Assembly (NCBI RefSeq): GCF_022539505.1
Contig: NC_061514.1
Location: 43,416,179-43,480,178, forward strand
Source of the DNA: Lolium rigidum
Lineage: Eukaryota > Streptophyta > Magnoliopsida > Poales > Poaceae
Reading direction: 5' to 3'
Length of the DNA stretch: 64,000 nucleotides
A model generated the notes under the pieces. The model did no database searches. It was not told the DNA's origin and was given only the letters and a program-made list of their open reading frames with translations. A program made the translations under genes and the position numbers. Shown here piece by piece: positions 1-12,589 of this stretch; the first letter of the stretch is position 1; every line of letters begins with the position of its first letter.

Positions 1-444
1 TAGGATCGGCTTACGATCACCGTGCGCGAGCGCGAGGCCCAATCTCGAGTAGGATGATCCGATTATGCGGTGAAAACCCTAAATCGTCGTAGATCTTATT
101 AGCTTTACCTTGATCAAGCAGGACCACCATATATTCGGACACCCCGTCTGAATCATGGGTGGATCGGCTCTTTGAGCCGATTCACGGGATAACCTGAGAG
201 CCGATCGAGGCTCGTATTTAATGTTTACGTGTGTGCCCTGCGGAGAAACTAAGCGAGGCATCATCCACACCTTCCCGACCAGGTATAGGTCAGGTGGCAC
301 GCCCTTGTGATAAACATCGGCGCGTGCGACCAGGAGGCTTTGCGGGCCGTCGCTCAGAGGGACTGGGGCCAGCCGCAGCCCTAGTTGTTCCCGGCTCTAC
401 CGTGTTGCCCGTCTCTGCCCGCCAGGGGGTTTCTGACGTCAACA
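1..444 (+). mobile_element. Gypsy LTR, 3' portion (solo or truncated by window edge)
   Basis: This stretch matches the last ~440 bp of the two LTRs of the complete Gypsy element at 51038-58836, including the shared hairpin at 163-181 and the terminal ...TCAACA at 439-444. The sequence after 444 is AT-rich and does not resemble the internal start of the full element at 52215. This is therefore the end of a 3' LTR or a solo LTR, not a 5' LTR. The adjoining GAAAG (445-449) would be its target duplication if the upstream copy outside the window matches. Its divergence from the intact copies is clearly higher than theirs from each other, so it is an older insertion. Confidence 0.8.
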
Positions 445-474
445 GAAAGATAAACTTAAACTTAAATAAAAATA

Positions 475-885
475 GGTAAATGAGTGCTAGTGCTACCTGT
501 GAAAGTTCTGAGATATGATAAACTCAAAAATAAAACAAAATAAAAAGTGTAAGACTAGTCACAAGTTCCTCATATGTTACTATTCATCCCTTCACCATTC
601 TTTAATAGCATCCAAACTAAAACATCATTATATTCCAATAGATAAATGAAAACAATAAGTAAATATAAAAGTGGGGGTATTTTATTCCAAATAAAAATTA
701 ATAAACAAAACTTGAAAAAAAATTAAATTAGATAAAGATGCTCCGAGTTTTTGTGATAGGTGTATTTTGCTCGAAAAACTAAGTTAAGAGGTTTGCAAAC
801 CGAGAATGTGATAGGTCCATTGGAGTGCCTTGGGAATCCCAAGATTTTGGTTTTCACCATTCTTGGATAGCTCCTTTCTCAACTA
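475..885 (+). repeat. Left terminal inverted repeat
   Basis: Left arm of the element at 475-2303. It aligns with the reverse complement of 1893-2303. Shared blocks include AAAGTGTAAGACT near 557, TTTAATAGCATCCAAACTAA near 602 and GTGATAGGTC near 809. Confidence 0.75.
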
Positions 886-1042
886 GACTTGTTTACTTTT
901 TCGTTTACTTTTATCCATATTTTAAGAAGAAGAAGAAGAAGGTGCACCTCCCCAAGCTTGTATTTATTCACAATGGTCTAGCTAAATCCAATGACGATGG
1001 GACAACTTTGTGATGATTCTTACGGTTTCCCTGGCAACGGCA

Positions 1043-1348
1043 CTAGAAAAGGCTCTTGATGGCACCAGATTTATGTGGGGGTCTATGGATCGAGAGACGC
1101 AAATTACTTTTGGAAAAGTTATTGGGCATGTTATTCTGGATACTAGTGTTTCTGCAATATCTGAAGAACTATATGATCAACTGGAAATAGTTGCCATCAA
1201 AAAATGTAATACTGATCTCTTAATTTATGATACTTCTACCAAGCTTGGTTTAGGTAAATTTAATAATATTATGGTTGAATTGCATATGATTTTTATGCCT
1301 GTGGATTTTATTATAATGAACATGGGAAGAGGACAATGTGAATTTTAG
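1043..1348 (+). pseudogene. Retroelement aspartic-protease-like fragment inside the TIR element
   Basis: An open frame of about 100 codons contains VIGHVILDTSVSAISEELYD followed by GLGKF and PVDFIIMNMG. This pattern resembles a retroviral-type aspartic protease. The fold normally has D-T/S-G-A, an I-S/L-P stretch and a later hydrophobic hxhhhG segment. Here the glycine after DT is missing (DTSVS), so the catalytic loop is defective. The upstream CCTGGCAACGGCACTAGAAA (1029-1048) resembles the PBS/leader region of Athila elements, so the fragment may come from such an element, rearranged. No gag or polymerase is present beside it. Assignment rests on motif shape only. Confidence 0.4.
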
Positions 1349-1892
1349 TTACATCATAAGAAGTGCATGGTACACTTTCCAAGGAACAAAGAGTTGGTTA
1401 AAAAGGCGAAGTGCTCACATGATCTCGACCCCTCTTAATAACTAGGTATGAAGTTTTACCAAATTTTGATGATGATGAGTTGCAGATTTCTGCACGTTCT
1501 GCTCACGAAAATATTTTTCAATATTTATTGGTAGATCAGATGGGCTTGAAATTTCTAGCGCAGTGTCAATTTTTTATCCTTTGTATGTTCAAAATTTGGA
1601 AAAAATCCTGACACTTCTAAGGGGTCGAAATAATTACGTTTTCCAGCAGATGTTTTTTGGACAGATTCTATCATTTGACTCCAAAGTGGTTTCTTTGAGG
1701 TTGTTCTTGATTCTTTTTAAGTCTTTTGGAATATTTTAGATGTTGGATACTTAATAAACTCTCTGTACATTTGAGATCCTAATCTATTTTAATTTTTGGT
1801 AGGATATTGGATATTATCTTTATGCTACTAATGTCGTCGTGCAGAAAATGAAATGGGAGAAAATTTTGCGTTGAAGTCTTTTGATAGGAAAA

Positions 1893-2303
1893 GGAGGAAT
1901 AAAAAACAAGTAGCTATCAATGAATGGTGATAACCATAACCTTGGGATCTCCATGGCTCCCCACTAGACCTATCACACTCCCGGTTTACACACTCTAAAA
2001 TTTGTTTTTCGATCAACATACAACTATCAAAAAAAACATGGAGTGTGTTTGTCTAGTTTTGGATTTTAAGTCTTGTTTGGGAATATTTTTGGAATAAAAG
2101 ACCACCTCATTTATATGTAGTTATTGTTATCATTTAGCTACTAGAATAAAATCCAGTTTTAGTTTGGATGCTATTAAAGAAAGGTGAAGGGATTAATAGT
2201 TACATATGGGTAACTCATTACGAGTCTTACACTTTGTGTGATGCTTTATTCTCGAGTTTATGATATCTTGCAGTATCACATGTAGTACTAGCACTCATTT
2301 GCC
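1893..2303 (-). repeat. Right terminal inverted repeat
   Basis: Right arm of the same element, inverted relative to 475-885. The arms differ by scattered substitutions and small indels, which indicates an old insertion or independent decay of the two arms. Confidence 0.75.
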
Positions 2304-2908
2304 TCCATTATGTTTAAGTTTTATTTTATCTTTCATGCTAAGAAAATGAGTATCTATAGATACTTTTGCATGTTTTTCTTAGTGATCAAATTTCTCCCTA
2401 TTGCTAGCCTTTCTACAAGAATTCAAGCAAAGCTCGCGTATCCAACTATCTTGAGCCAAGTCATTCTAGTGAGTCCACCGTATCTACCTTATGTATCATT
2501 CCTGCTATTTCAAGTATATTACTCATGAGACACAATGTAGATTTAAAATCGTGTTTGTTTTTTCTATGATTTGCACGAAGAAATAGTTGTGGGGTGATCA
2601 TGAACTTGAAGGCACAATTAAAAATGATAAAATTTGACATAGTAAGAACGATTATGTATATTGTTTTGTTGACATATTAGTTGGTTGTTAAAACATGCCA
2701 CGTTGTTATGGGCACCCCCTTCATCAAGTTTTTAGGAGTTGCGACAGCGTCTAGTGAGGTGGTTTCAGGTTAATTTTTTATTCTTTTTGTATGGTATGTT
2801 GAAATGTTGAATACTATAAATACACAAGGGTGAAGCCAGGTTCTACCTCCATTTCTGGAAAAAAATGCAATATTAAGACACAAGCAACACAAGTATTTAT
2901 GTACCCTG
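2304..2908. other. AT-rich intergenic spacer, no gene seen
   Basis: The short open frames here lack recognisable domains or codon bias. No MITE borders were found. Confidence 0.5.
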
Positions 2909-2913
2909 GAAAC

Positions 2914-4315
2914 TGATAACCCACAAGTATAGCGGATCGCAGCAGTCTTCGCGGGTAGTAAAACCCAATTTATAGATTCGACACAAGGGGAGACAAAGAA
3001 TACTTGAAAGCCTTAATAGCGGAGTTGTCAATTCAGCTGCACCTGGAAACAGACTTGCTCGCAAGAGTTTATCGAGTAGTAACAGTTTTATAGCAGTAGC
3101 TGATAGTGAAATAACAACGAGCAGAGTAACAAAGACAGCGGTAGTGATTATAGTAAACAGCAGGATTAAAATACCGTACGCACGGGGACGGATAACGGGC
3201 GTTGCATGGATGAGAGAAACTCATGTAACAATCAAGCAGGGCATTTGCGGATAATAATAAAACGGTGTCCAAGTACAAAGCAATCAATAGGCATGTGTTC
3301 CAATTATAGTCGTACGTGCTCGCAATGAGAAACTTGCACAACATCTTTTGTCCTACCAGCCGGTGGCAGCCGGGCCTCAAGGGAATCTACTGGATATTAA
3401 GGTACTCCTTTTAAAAGAGTATCAGAGCAAAGCATTAACACTCCGTGAACACATGTGATCCTCACATCACTACCATCCCCTCCGGTTGTCCCGATTTCTG
3501 TCACTTCGGGGCCATTGGTTCCGGACAGCGACATGTGTATACAACTTGCGAGTAAGACCATAAACAATGAATATCATGATGAAATAATAACATGTTCAGA
3601 TCTGAGATCATGGCACTCGGGCCCTAGTGACAAGCATTAAGCATAACAAGCTGTAACAATATCATCAAAGTACCAATTACGGACACTAGGCACTATGCCC
3701 TAACAATCTTACACTATTACATGACCAATCTCATCCAATCCCTACCATCCCCTTCAGCCTACAGCGGGGGAATTACTCACACATGGATGGGGGAAACATA
3801 GCTGGTCGATGGAGAGGCGTCGGTGGTGATGATGGTGATGATCTCCTCCAATTCCCCGTCCCGGTGGAGTGCCAGAACGGAGACTTCTGGCTCCCGAGAC
3901 GGAGTTTCGCGGTGTGGCGGCGTTCTGAAGGGTTTCTGGCGACTTCGACTTCTCTCTGTGCGTTTTTAGGTCGAAGGCGATAAGTAGTCCGAAGGAGGGC
4001 GTCGGAGGCCGGCCGAGGGGGCCACACGCTAGGGCCTTGCGCCCCCCTCCTGGGCCGCGCCGCCCTAGGGTGTGGGGCCCTCGGGCCTCCACCTGACTTG
4101 CCCTTACGGCTCCGTGAGCCTTCTCGGAAAAATAGGACCTTTCGCATAAATTCCGAGGATTTTCCCGAAAGTTGGATTTCTTTACAAAAACGAGACACCG
4201 GAACAGCTTCGCTGAAAACATCGTTAGTCCGTGTTAGTTGCATCCAAAATACACAAATTAGAGGCAAAACAATAGCAAAAGTGTTCGGGAAAGTAGATAC
4301 GTTTTGGACGTATCA
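2914..4315 (-). repeat. 3' LTR of the Athila-lineage element
   Basis: 1402 bp, matching 20096-21482 along its whole length. The inner half near 3960-4090 is very GC-rich and produces long spurious frames. Divergence from the partner is about 3% plus many 1-bp indels, by eye over the first 370 bp. Confidence 0.93.
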
Positions 4316-4330
4316 ACTCCCCCCAAGCTT
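4316..4330 (-). other. Polypurine tract of the Athila-lineage element
   Basis: On the minus strand the sequence GCTTGGGGGGAGT abuts the 3' LTR. This is the expected position and composition for the plus-strand primer. Confidence 0.8.
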
Positions 4331-6657
4331 AGCTTATTTCTTGTCCTCAAGAAATTCAGTTAACAACTGAGCGATAAAAGAACTTTCACGGACACATTTG
4401 TTCATATGATGTAAATATTCTCATGCTATGGCTAACACTTAGGCAGTTCATAATAAGATACATGCAAATAAGATCATCTAATAGCTATGTCAATCATGGA
4501 AAGGTACCAACAATTAATAATAAGCATCATGAATCATGTATATAAGCAGGATTGCAATGTTCATAAAAGAGTATGATAGAGTGGTATCTCGCTTGCCCAT
4601 ATTTGATCAGCAGAACATAAATGTTGAGGCACCTCTGATGTTCATAGAAAGACTAGAAATAGTGATTGTCAAAGATGAAAGCATCAAAGTTATACCACAA
4701 TCAATCATATTTTGAGACAAGCATATTATACTAAGAATGACAGTTGTGCTCTCAAGGAAGTGCTCAAAGAAAGGATGGAGAAACAACATAAAAGTAAAAG
4801 ATTGACCATTCGCAGAGGGAAGCAGGGATTAACATGCGCTAGAGCTTTTCATTTTTTTAAACAGGAGTAAAATTGTTTTGAGAGGTGTTTGTTGTTGTCA
4901 ACGAATGGTAATGGGTACACCAACTACCTCGCCAACCGGACTTCCAAGAGAGGCTCCCATGAAGGACGTTATCTCTACCAGCAAGGTAGATCATCCCTCT
5001 TCTCTTTTGTTTACACACGCATTTTAGTTTTATTATGGGTGACACTCCCCCCAACCTTTGCTTACACAAGCCATGGCTAACCGAATCCTCGGGTGCCTTC
5101 CATCAATCACATACCATGGAGGAGTGTCTATTTGCAAAATTAAGTTGCTTACTGAGAGCAAAACATGTGAAGATAATTATTAGTGAAAGTTGATTAATTG
5201 GGGCTGGGAACCCCATTGCCAGCTCTTTTTGCAAAATTATTGGATAAGCGGATGTGCCACCAGTCCATATGAAAGTCCGTCAAGAGTAAATGACAAGGTT
5301 GAAAGTTAAACACCACATACTTCCTCATGAGCTATGAAACATTAACACAAATTGAGAAGCATTTTGAAGGTTTAAAGGTAGCACATGAGAATTTACTTGG
5401 AATGGTTTGAAATGCCATGCATAGGTATTTATGGTGGACACTCCGGAATAACTTGGTTTTCATGTGTTTGGAAGCACGAGCAGCGTTCCCGCTCAGTACA
5501 AGTGAAGGCTAGCAATAGACTGGGAAGCGACAATCAAGAGAGCAGTAACTGTCATAATCATGTTTGCGGCAAAATAAATTAACTAAGGCATAAAAGTGAT
5601 ACCAGAACTCTGAAGCAATGTAAATCATTGAGGCTTAATTGACTTTTGTTCAGTCATATGCATGTGTGAGCATGTGCCAAGTTAATTCAAACGAATTATT
5701 CAGAGGAGGATACCACAATATCATACCTATCTATGAATAAAACAATGCAAGCAAACATCCATGACATGCTACTCATTTTAATAAATTGGAGCTAAACATG
5801 AGAGATCATGAACTACTAGACTTTCTTAAATGACATATACCTCACATGAACCAACTAAGCATGCTCACATGGATGAGTATATGTACAAAAATGAAAACAA
5901 ATAGAGTTCATACCAGCCTCTCACCACAATCAGATCGTCGAATATCATCATTATTGCCTTTTCACTTGTGTAGCTTTGGATAATATGAAATGAAAACCAC
6001 GCTCCAGCCACCAAAGACCATTGAACTCATAAAGAACTTTACAAAACCAAAGAAGAACAGCAAATATTTTTGGTGTTTTCGAAGTTGGAAACAAGAACAA
6101 AAGGAAACAAGCAAACAATGCAAAATCTTTTTAGGTTTTCTTATAGCAAACTAGCAATAGCAAATAAAGCGAAACAAATGCAAGAAACCAAAATAAACAA
6201 ATGGTGAAGAGAAACAACAGAAATATTTTTGGTCTTTTTATTTTTTAGGAAAGAAACAAAGTAAGAACAAGAAAATGAAAACTAAAAGAAACACAGAAAA
6301 GCAAGATGGCAGAAATCTGCCAAAACTTGACAGCAGTACAGTAATCGATTTTAAAGAAATTCTTAAGCTGCTCAGCTCGAAAAGTGTTCAACTAATGAAA
6401 GTTAGATAACAACCTGGGGAACGTGCACAAAAATTGGCAGCTCAAAATAACGTTCTGGCTGTGCGCACGAATTTTTTTAGTAACAGTCCAGAATCCGTTT
6501 TCAGACAGCACTTCCCCAAATATCATCTCCCTCTCATTAGAAAACCACTCAAAGAAACTAAACAAGTATGTACAAGTATCCAGCAACCATATTATGCAAA
6601 GAATGAGTGATGCCGGTATACCTCCCCCCAAGCTTAGGATTTTGGCCTAAGTGGAGA
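4331..6657 (-). other. Long non-coding 3' region of the Athila-lineage element
   Basis: About 2.3 kb between the end of the ATHILA-type ORF and the 3' LTR has no credible coding frame. It contains two further polypurine-tract-like runs in element orientation, at 5044-5058 and 6621-6636. The latter, CTAAGCTTGGGGGGAGG, is almost identical to the true tract at 4316. Internal extra polypurine tracts and long 3' non-coding regions are known features of Athila elements. Confidence 0.7.
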
Positions 6658-6803
6658 TCAATCCCATGGTGCCCATGAAGAAGCACCTTCGTAGTACGAA
6701 GATGGATCATATTCCTGGTATGTGCTAGAAGAAGCACCCGGATACGTGACGGTGTAGTCGTAGGAGGGCTCGGCGTCCTCGGAGTCATGCTGCTGGTGGA
6801 AGC
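6658..6803 (-). pseudogene. C-terminal part of the ATHILA-type ORF (split by the Copia insertion)
   Basis: This is the last ~48 codons of the ORF that begins at 16555. It is rich in Asp, Glu, Ser and Tyr (motifs HDSEDAEPSYDY, YQEYDPSSYYEGASSW) and ends in a stop at 6658. The frame is continuous with the part at 15585 once the Copia element and one copy of its target duplication are ignored. The break is therefore purely insertional. Confidence 0.7.
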
Positions 6804-8589
6804 TGTAGGATAACGTTGCATAGAAAACAAAAATTTTCCTACCGCGAACACGCAATCCAAGCCAAGATGCAATCTAGAAGACGGTAGCAACGAGGGGGTA
6901 TCGAATCTCACCCTTGAAGAGATTCCAAAGCCTACAAGATGAGGCTCTTGTTGCTGCGGTAGACGTTCACTTGCCGCTTGCAAAAGCGCGTAGAAGCTCT
7001 TGATCACGATCGGTCCGGCGCCACGCACGGGCAGCACCTCCGTCCTCGGTCACACGTTCGGTTGTTGATGAAGACGACGTCCACCTCCCGTTCCAGCGGG
7101 CAGCGGAAGTAGTAGCTCCTCTTGAATCCAACAGCACGACGGCGTGGTGTCGGTGGCGGTGGAGAACTCCGGCGGAGCTTCGCTAAAGCTACGCGGGAGA
7201 TATGGAGGAGAGGGGGCGGCTAGGGTTTGGGAGGGGGTGGCCGGCCACTTCAAGGGGGCGGCCAGCTTGTGGTCTTAGGGTGGCCGGCCCCCTCCCTTGG
7301 CCCCTCATTATATAGGTGGATCCCCAAGAGTTGGTCTCCAAGTCTTCGAATAAGACCCGAACCAAAAACCTTCCATAAGGAGGGGAAACCTAGCCAAGCT
7401 AGGACTCCCACCAAAGGTGGGAGTTCCACCTCCCATATGGGGGGTGGCCGGCCCCTAAGGGGAGTCCACTTGGGACTCCTCCCCCACTAGGGTTGGCCGG
7501 CCATGGAGGTGGAGTCCCATGTGGACTCCACCTTCCTTGGTGGTTTCTTCCGGACTTTTCTAGAACCTTCTAGAACCTTCCATAGAACCTTCCGCGACAT
7601 TTTAATTCACATAAAATGACATCCTATATATGAATCTTATTCTCCGGACCATTCCGGAACTCCTCGTGATGTCCGGGATCTCATCCGGGACTCCGAACAA
7701 ATATTCGAACTCCATTCCATATTCAAGTACTACCATTTCAACATCCAACTTTAAGTGTGTCACCCTACGGTTCGTGAACTATGCGGACATGGTTGAGTAC
7801 TCACTCCGACCAATAACCAATAGCGGGATCCGGAGATCCATAATGACTCCCACATATTCAACGATGACTTTAGTGATCGAATGAACCATTCACATACAAT
7901 ACCAATTCCCTTTGTCACGCGATATTTTACTTGTCCGAGGTTTGATCTTCGGTATCACTCCATACCTTGTTCAACCTCGTCTCCCGACAAGTACTCTTTA
8001 CTCGTACCGTGGTATGTGGTCTCTTATGAACTTATTCATATGCTTGCAAGACATTAGATGACATTCCACCGAGAGGGCCCAGAGTATATCTATCCGTCAT
8101 CGGGATGGACAAATCCCACTGTTGATCCATATGCCTCAACTCATACTTTCCGGATACTTAATCCCACCTTTATAGCCACCCATTTACGCAGTGGTGTTTG
8201 GTGTAATCAAAGTACCTTTTCCGGTATAAGTGATTTATATGATCTCATGGTCATAAGGACTAGGTAACTATGTATCGAAAGCTTATAGCAAATAACTTAA
8301 TGACGAGATCTTATGCTACGCTTAATATGGGTGTATCCATTACATCATTCATACAATGATATAACCTTGTTATTAATAACATCCAATGTTCATGATTATG
8401 AAACTAATCATCCATTAATCAACAAGCTAGTTTAAGAGGCATACTAGGGACTTCTTTGTTGTCTACATATCACACATGTACTAATGTTTCGGTTAATACA
8501 ATTATAGCATGATATATAAACATTTATCATAAACATAAAGATATAAATAATAACCACTTTATTATTGCCTCTAGGGCATATCTCCTTCG
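6804..8589 (-). repeat. 3' LTR of the Copia element
   Basis: 1786 bp, matching 13788-15579 end to end. It carries a GC-rich segment with repeated GGCCGGCC cores (7230-7510). The inner terminal base at 8589 is changed relative to the outer end of the partner LTR. Confidence 0.95.
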
Positions 8590-8602
8590 ATCTCCCACTT
8601 GC
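8590..8602 (-). other. Polypurine tract of the Copia element
   Basis: On the minus strand CAAGTGGGAGAT directly precedes the 3' LTR. Position and purine content fit a Copia polypurine tract. Confidence 0.75.
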
Positions 8603-8609
8603 ACTAGAG

Positions 8610-11600
8610 TCAATAATCTAGATTACATTGTAATATACCTAACACCCATGGCATTCGGTGTTGGTCATGCTTTGCCCTAGGGAGAGCTTTAGTCAACGGA
8701 TCTGCTACATTCGGATCGGTGTGTACTTTGCAAATCTTTACTTCTCCATCTTCGATGTACTCACGAATCGAGTGGTAACGCAGCTTGATATGCTTCAGCC
8801 TCTTGTGTGACCTTGGCTCTTGTGCATTGGCGATGGCACCCATGTTATCACGGTAAATGATTAATGGGTCCAATGCACTAGGAACCACACCGAGCTCTAC
8901 AATGAACCTCTTCATCCATACCGCTTCGATGAAGCCTACGAAGCCGCTATGTACTCTCATTCTGTTGAAGACTTCGCCACCGTGCACTCGCTTCGAGCTT
9001 GCCCGACTTATCGCAGCACCATTCAATATAAACACGTACCCGGACCGTGACTTAGAGTCATCGGGATCGGTGTTCCAACTTGCATCGGTGTAACCATTTA
9101 CAACGAGCTCTTGGTCACCTCCATAACAAAGAAACATATCCTTAGTTCTTTTCAAGTACTTCAGGATATTCTTGACCGCTGTCCGGTGTTCCATTCCTGG
9201 ATCACTTTGATATCTGCTAGTCAAACTAACGAGCATGTGCTATATCCGGTCTAGTACATAGCATGGCATACATGATAGATCCTCATCGCCGAGGCATAGG
9301 GGATATTACTCATCCTTTCTCTTTCTTCTGCCGTAGCCGGTCCTTGAGTCTTACTCAAGACCTTTCCTGGTAACATAGGTAAGAACCCTTTCTTACTTTC
9401 ATCCATTCTAAACTTCTTTAGAATCTTGTCCAGATATGTACTCTGTGATAGCCCTATTAGACGTCTTGATCTATCTCTATAAATCTTGATGCCTAATATA
9501 TACGATGCTTCACCAAGGTCTTTCATTGAAAAACTATTATTCAAATAACCTTTAACACTGCTTAATAGTTCTATATCATTCCCAATCAATAATATAATAT
9601 TAGGAATGCTACAGAGCTCCCACTCACTTTCTTGTAAATACAGGCCTCTCCATGACACTGTATAAACCCGAAGTCTTTGATCACCTTATCAAAGCGTCGG
9701 TTCCAACTTCTCGATGCTTGCTTCAGTCCATAGATTGAACGCTGAAGTTTGCATACTTTGTCTTCATTTTTAGGATCGACAAAACCTTTGGGTTGTACCA
9801 TATACAACTCTTCCTCAATGTCTCCATTAAGGAACGCCGTTTTGACATCCATCTGCCAAATCTCATAATCGAAAAATGCAGGTATTGCTAACAAAATCCT
9901 CACGGATTTTAGCTTCGCTACGAGTGAGAAAGTCTCATCGTAGTCAACTCCTTGAATTTGTCGAAAATCCTTTGCGACAAGTCGAGCTTTATAGACAGTA
10001 ATATTACCATCAGCATCTGTTTTTCTCTTGAAGATCCATTTATTCTCGACAGCCTTTCGGCTATCAGGTAAATCTACCAAAGTCCATACTTTGTTATCAT
10101 ACATGGATCCCATTTCGGATTTCATGGCTTCTTGCCATTTGTTGGAATCTGGGCTCATCATCGCTTCTTCATACGTCGCAGGGTCCTCATCATTGTTATC
10201 CACAATCATGACATTTAGACAAGGATCATACCAATCGGGAGTGGCACGTTCCCTTGTCGATCCGCGAGGTTCGGTAGTTTCCTCGTTCGAATTTTCATGA
10301 TCATTATCATTAGCTTCCTCTCGTTTCCGGTGTAGGCGGTACAGGTACAACTTCCGATGCTGCGCTACTCGATCAACGAGTATAGATTCATTAATCTCAT
10401 CGAGTTCTACTTTTCTTCCAGTCACTTCTTTAGTGAGAAATTCTTTCTCAAGAAAGGTTCCGTTCTTAGCAACAAAGATTTTGCCTTCGGATCTGTGATA
10501 GAAAGTGTACCCTATAGTTTCCTTAGGGTATCCTATGAAGATGCATTTCTCCGCTTTGGGTTCTAGCTTGTCCGGTTGTAACTTTTTTACATAGGCTTCG
10601 CAACCCCAAACTTTAAGGAACGACGACTTAGGTTTCTTATTAAACCATAATTCATACGGTGTCGTTTCTACGGATTTTGATGGTGCTCTATTTAAAGTGA
10701 ATGCGGCTGTCTCTAATGCATAACTCCAAAATGATAACGACAAATCAGTAAGAGACATCATAGAACGAACCATATCTAAGAGAGTTCGATTACGACGTTC
10801 GGACACACCGTTTCGTTGTGGTGTTCCCAGCGGTGTCAATTGTGAAAGTATTCCGCATTTCTTTAAATGCATGCCAAACTCATAACTCAGATATTCACCT
10901 CCACGATCAGATCGTAGAAATTTGATCTTCTTGTTACGTTGATTTTCTACTTCACTTTGGAATTCCTTAAACTTCTCGAAAGTTTCGGATTTATGTTTCA
11001 TGAAATAGATGTACCCATATCTACTCGGATCATGCTGTGAAGGTTAGAACATAACGATAACCACCGCGCGATGCTACACTCATTGGTCCGCACACATCGG
11101 TATGTATGATTTCCAATAAGTCGGTAGCTCGCTCCATCATACCGAGAAAATGGAGTCTTAGTCATTTTTCCCATTAGACATGCTTCGCATCTATCAAGTG
11201 ACTCAAAGTCAAGTGATTCAAGTAATCCATCGGTATGGAGTTTCTTCATGCGTTTCACTCCAATATGACCAAGACGACGAGTGCCACATATAAGTAGAAT
11301 TATCATTCAATTTAATTCGCTTAGCATCAATGTTATGTATATGCGTATCACTACTATCGAGATCTAACAGAAATAAGCCATTCTTTTGTGGTGCTCGACC
11401 ATAAAAGATATTATTCATAAAAATAGAACAACCATTATTCTCAGACTTGAATGAATAACCGTCTTGCATTAAACAAGATCCGGATATAATGTTCATGCTC
11501 CACGCAGGTACATAATAACAATTATTTAGGCTTAAAACTAATCCCGAAGGTAGATGTAGAGGAAGTGTGCCGATTGCGATCACATTGACCTTGGATCCGT

Positions 11601-12589
11601 TTCCAACGCGCATCGTCACTTCATCTTTCGGCGGTTGTCGTTTATTCTTTAGTTCTGTTTCGAGTTACAAATATGAGCAACCGAGACCGGTATAAAATAC
11701 CCAGGTACTAGAACGAGAACCGATGAAATGAACATCTATAACATGTATATCGGATATACCTTCTTTCTTCTTCTTGACAAGGCCGCTCTTCGGATCAGCC
11801 GGATACTTGGAGCAATTACGCTTCCGGTGTCCCTTCTCCTTGCGGTAATAGCACTCAGCATCAGGCTTAGGGCCGTTCTTAGGTTTCATAGGAGGCGTGG
11901 CAGCTTTCTTGCCACCCTTCTTGAATTTTCCCTTAGACTTGCCCTGTTTCTTGAAACTAGTGGTCTTGTTGACCATCAACACTTGGTGCTCTTTCTTGAT
12001 CTCAATCTCGGCAGCTTTTAGCATGCCAAAGAGTTCGAGTAACTCCTTGTTCATGTTCCGCATATTGTAGTTCATCACAAAGTTCTTGTAACTTGGTGGC
12101 GGTGATTGAAGGACACGATTAATCCCCGGTCTGTTAGGAATCACTATTCCCAAGTCACCGAGTTTCTTCGCATGCCCGGTCATGGCGAGCATGTGCTCAC
12201 TAATGGAGCTTCTGCCATCATACAGTGAAGAAATGTTTCGATGCTTCATAGCATTCCACGGCCGCATGAGTCTCAAAAATAGCTTTCGGCTCATTCATCA
12301 ACTCATGAGGATCATGGTGCTCAAAACGTTTTTGAAGATTGGATTCCAGACTGCACAGGATGGCACACTGAACTTGAGAGTACCGAGTTTTCCGAGTCTC
12401 GTAAACAACTTTTACTTCATCGGTTTCAGTTTGTGCAGGAGGGTCACCTAGCGGTGCATCAAGCACATATTGCAGATTTCCGCCAGAGAGGAAGATCCTC
12501 ACATGACGGAACCAGTCGGTGAAGTTGCTACCGTTGCTCTTAAGCTTTTCTTTCTCTAGGAACTGGTTAAAATTAATTGGGGACGCCAT
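8610..12589 (-). pseudogene. Copia gag-pol polyprotein, disabled
   Basis: The start ATG is at 12589, opening MASPINFNQFLEKEKLKSNG, typical of this Copia group's gag. Domains in order: gag (12589-~11900); zinc knuckle near 11850 with its second Cys replaced (CYYRKEKGHRKRNC); protease near 11690 with the catalytic Asp replaced (FYTG); pre-integrase and integrase core (~11600-10350); reverse transcriptase (~10150-9300); RNase H (YTDAS near 9090, ADPLTK near 8690). Frames change at about 12220, 11650, 11300, 11000, 9600 and 9250. The catalytic YVDD of the RT is removed by a small deletion at ~9594-9600. The copy cannot make a working polyprotein. Its products would act in cytoplasmic virus-like particles. 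Confidence 0.93.

Larger units (their letters stand above)
475..2303. mobile_element. DNA transposon-like element with ~400-bp terminal inverted repeats
   Basis: The two ends are inverted copies of each other. GG(T/C)AAATGAGTGCTAG starts at 475 on the plus strand and at 2303 on the minus strand, and the match continues for about 400 bp at roughly 80% identity by eye. TIRs this long fit Mutator-like elements, but I see no convincing 9-bp target duplication at these exact borders, so the class is tentative. The ~1-kb interior holds a short retroelement protease-like reading frame (1043-1348) and no transposase. This makes it non-autonomous, possibly a carrier of captured retroelement sequence. 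The right end lies about 600 bp from the Athila element. Confidence 0.65.

Noticed and set aside
3754..4267. 150-165-codon frames inside the Athila 3' LTR (similar ones at 20804-21434 in the other LTR)
   Set aside because: They come from the GC-rich LTR segment, occur in several phases, and are disrupted differently in the two LTRs.
7226..7490. Frames of 87-105 codons in the Copia LTRs (also 14129-14446)
   Set aside because: They lie in the GC-rich GGCCGGCC segment of both LTRs and do not belong to the polyprotein.
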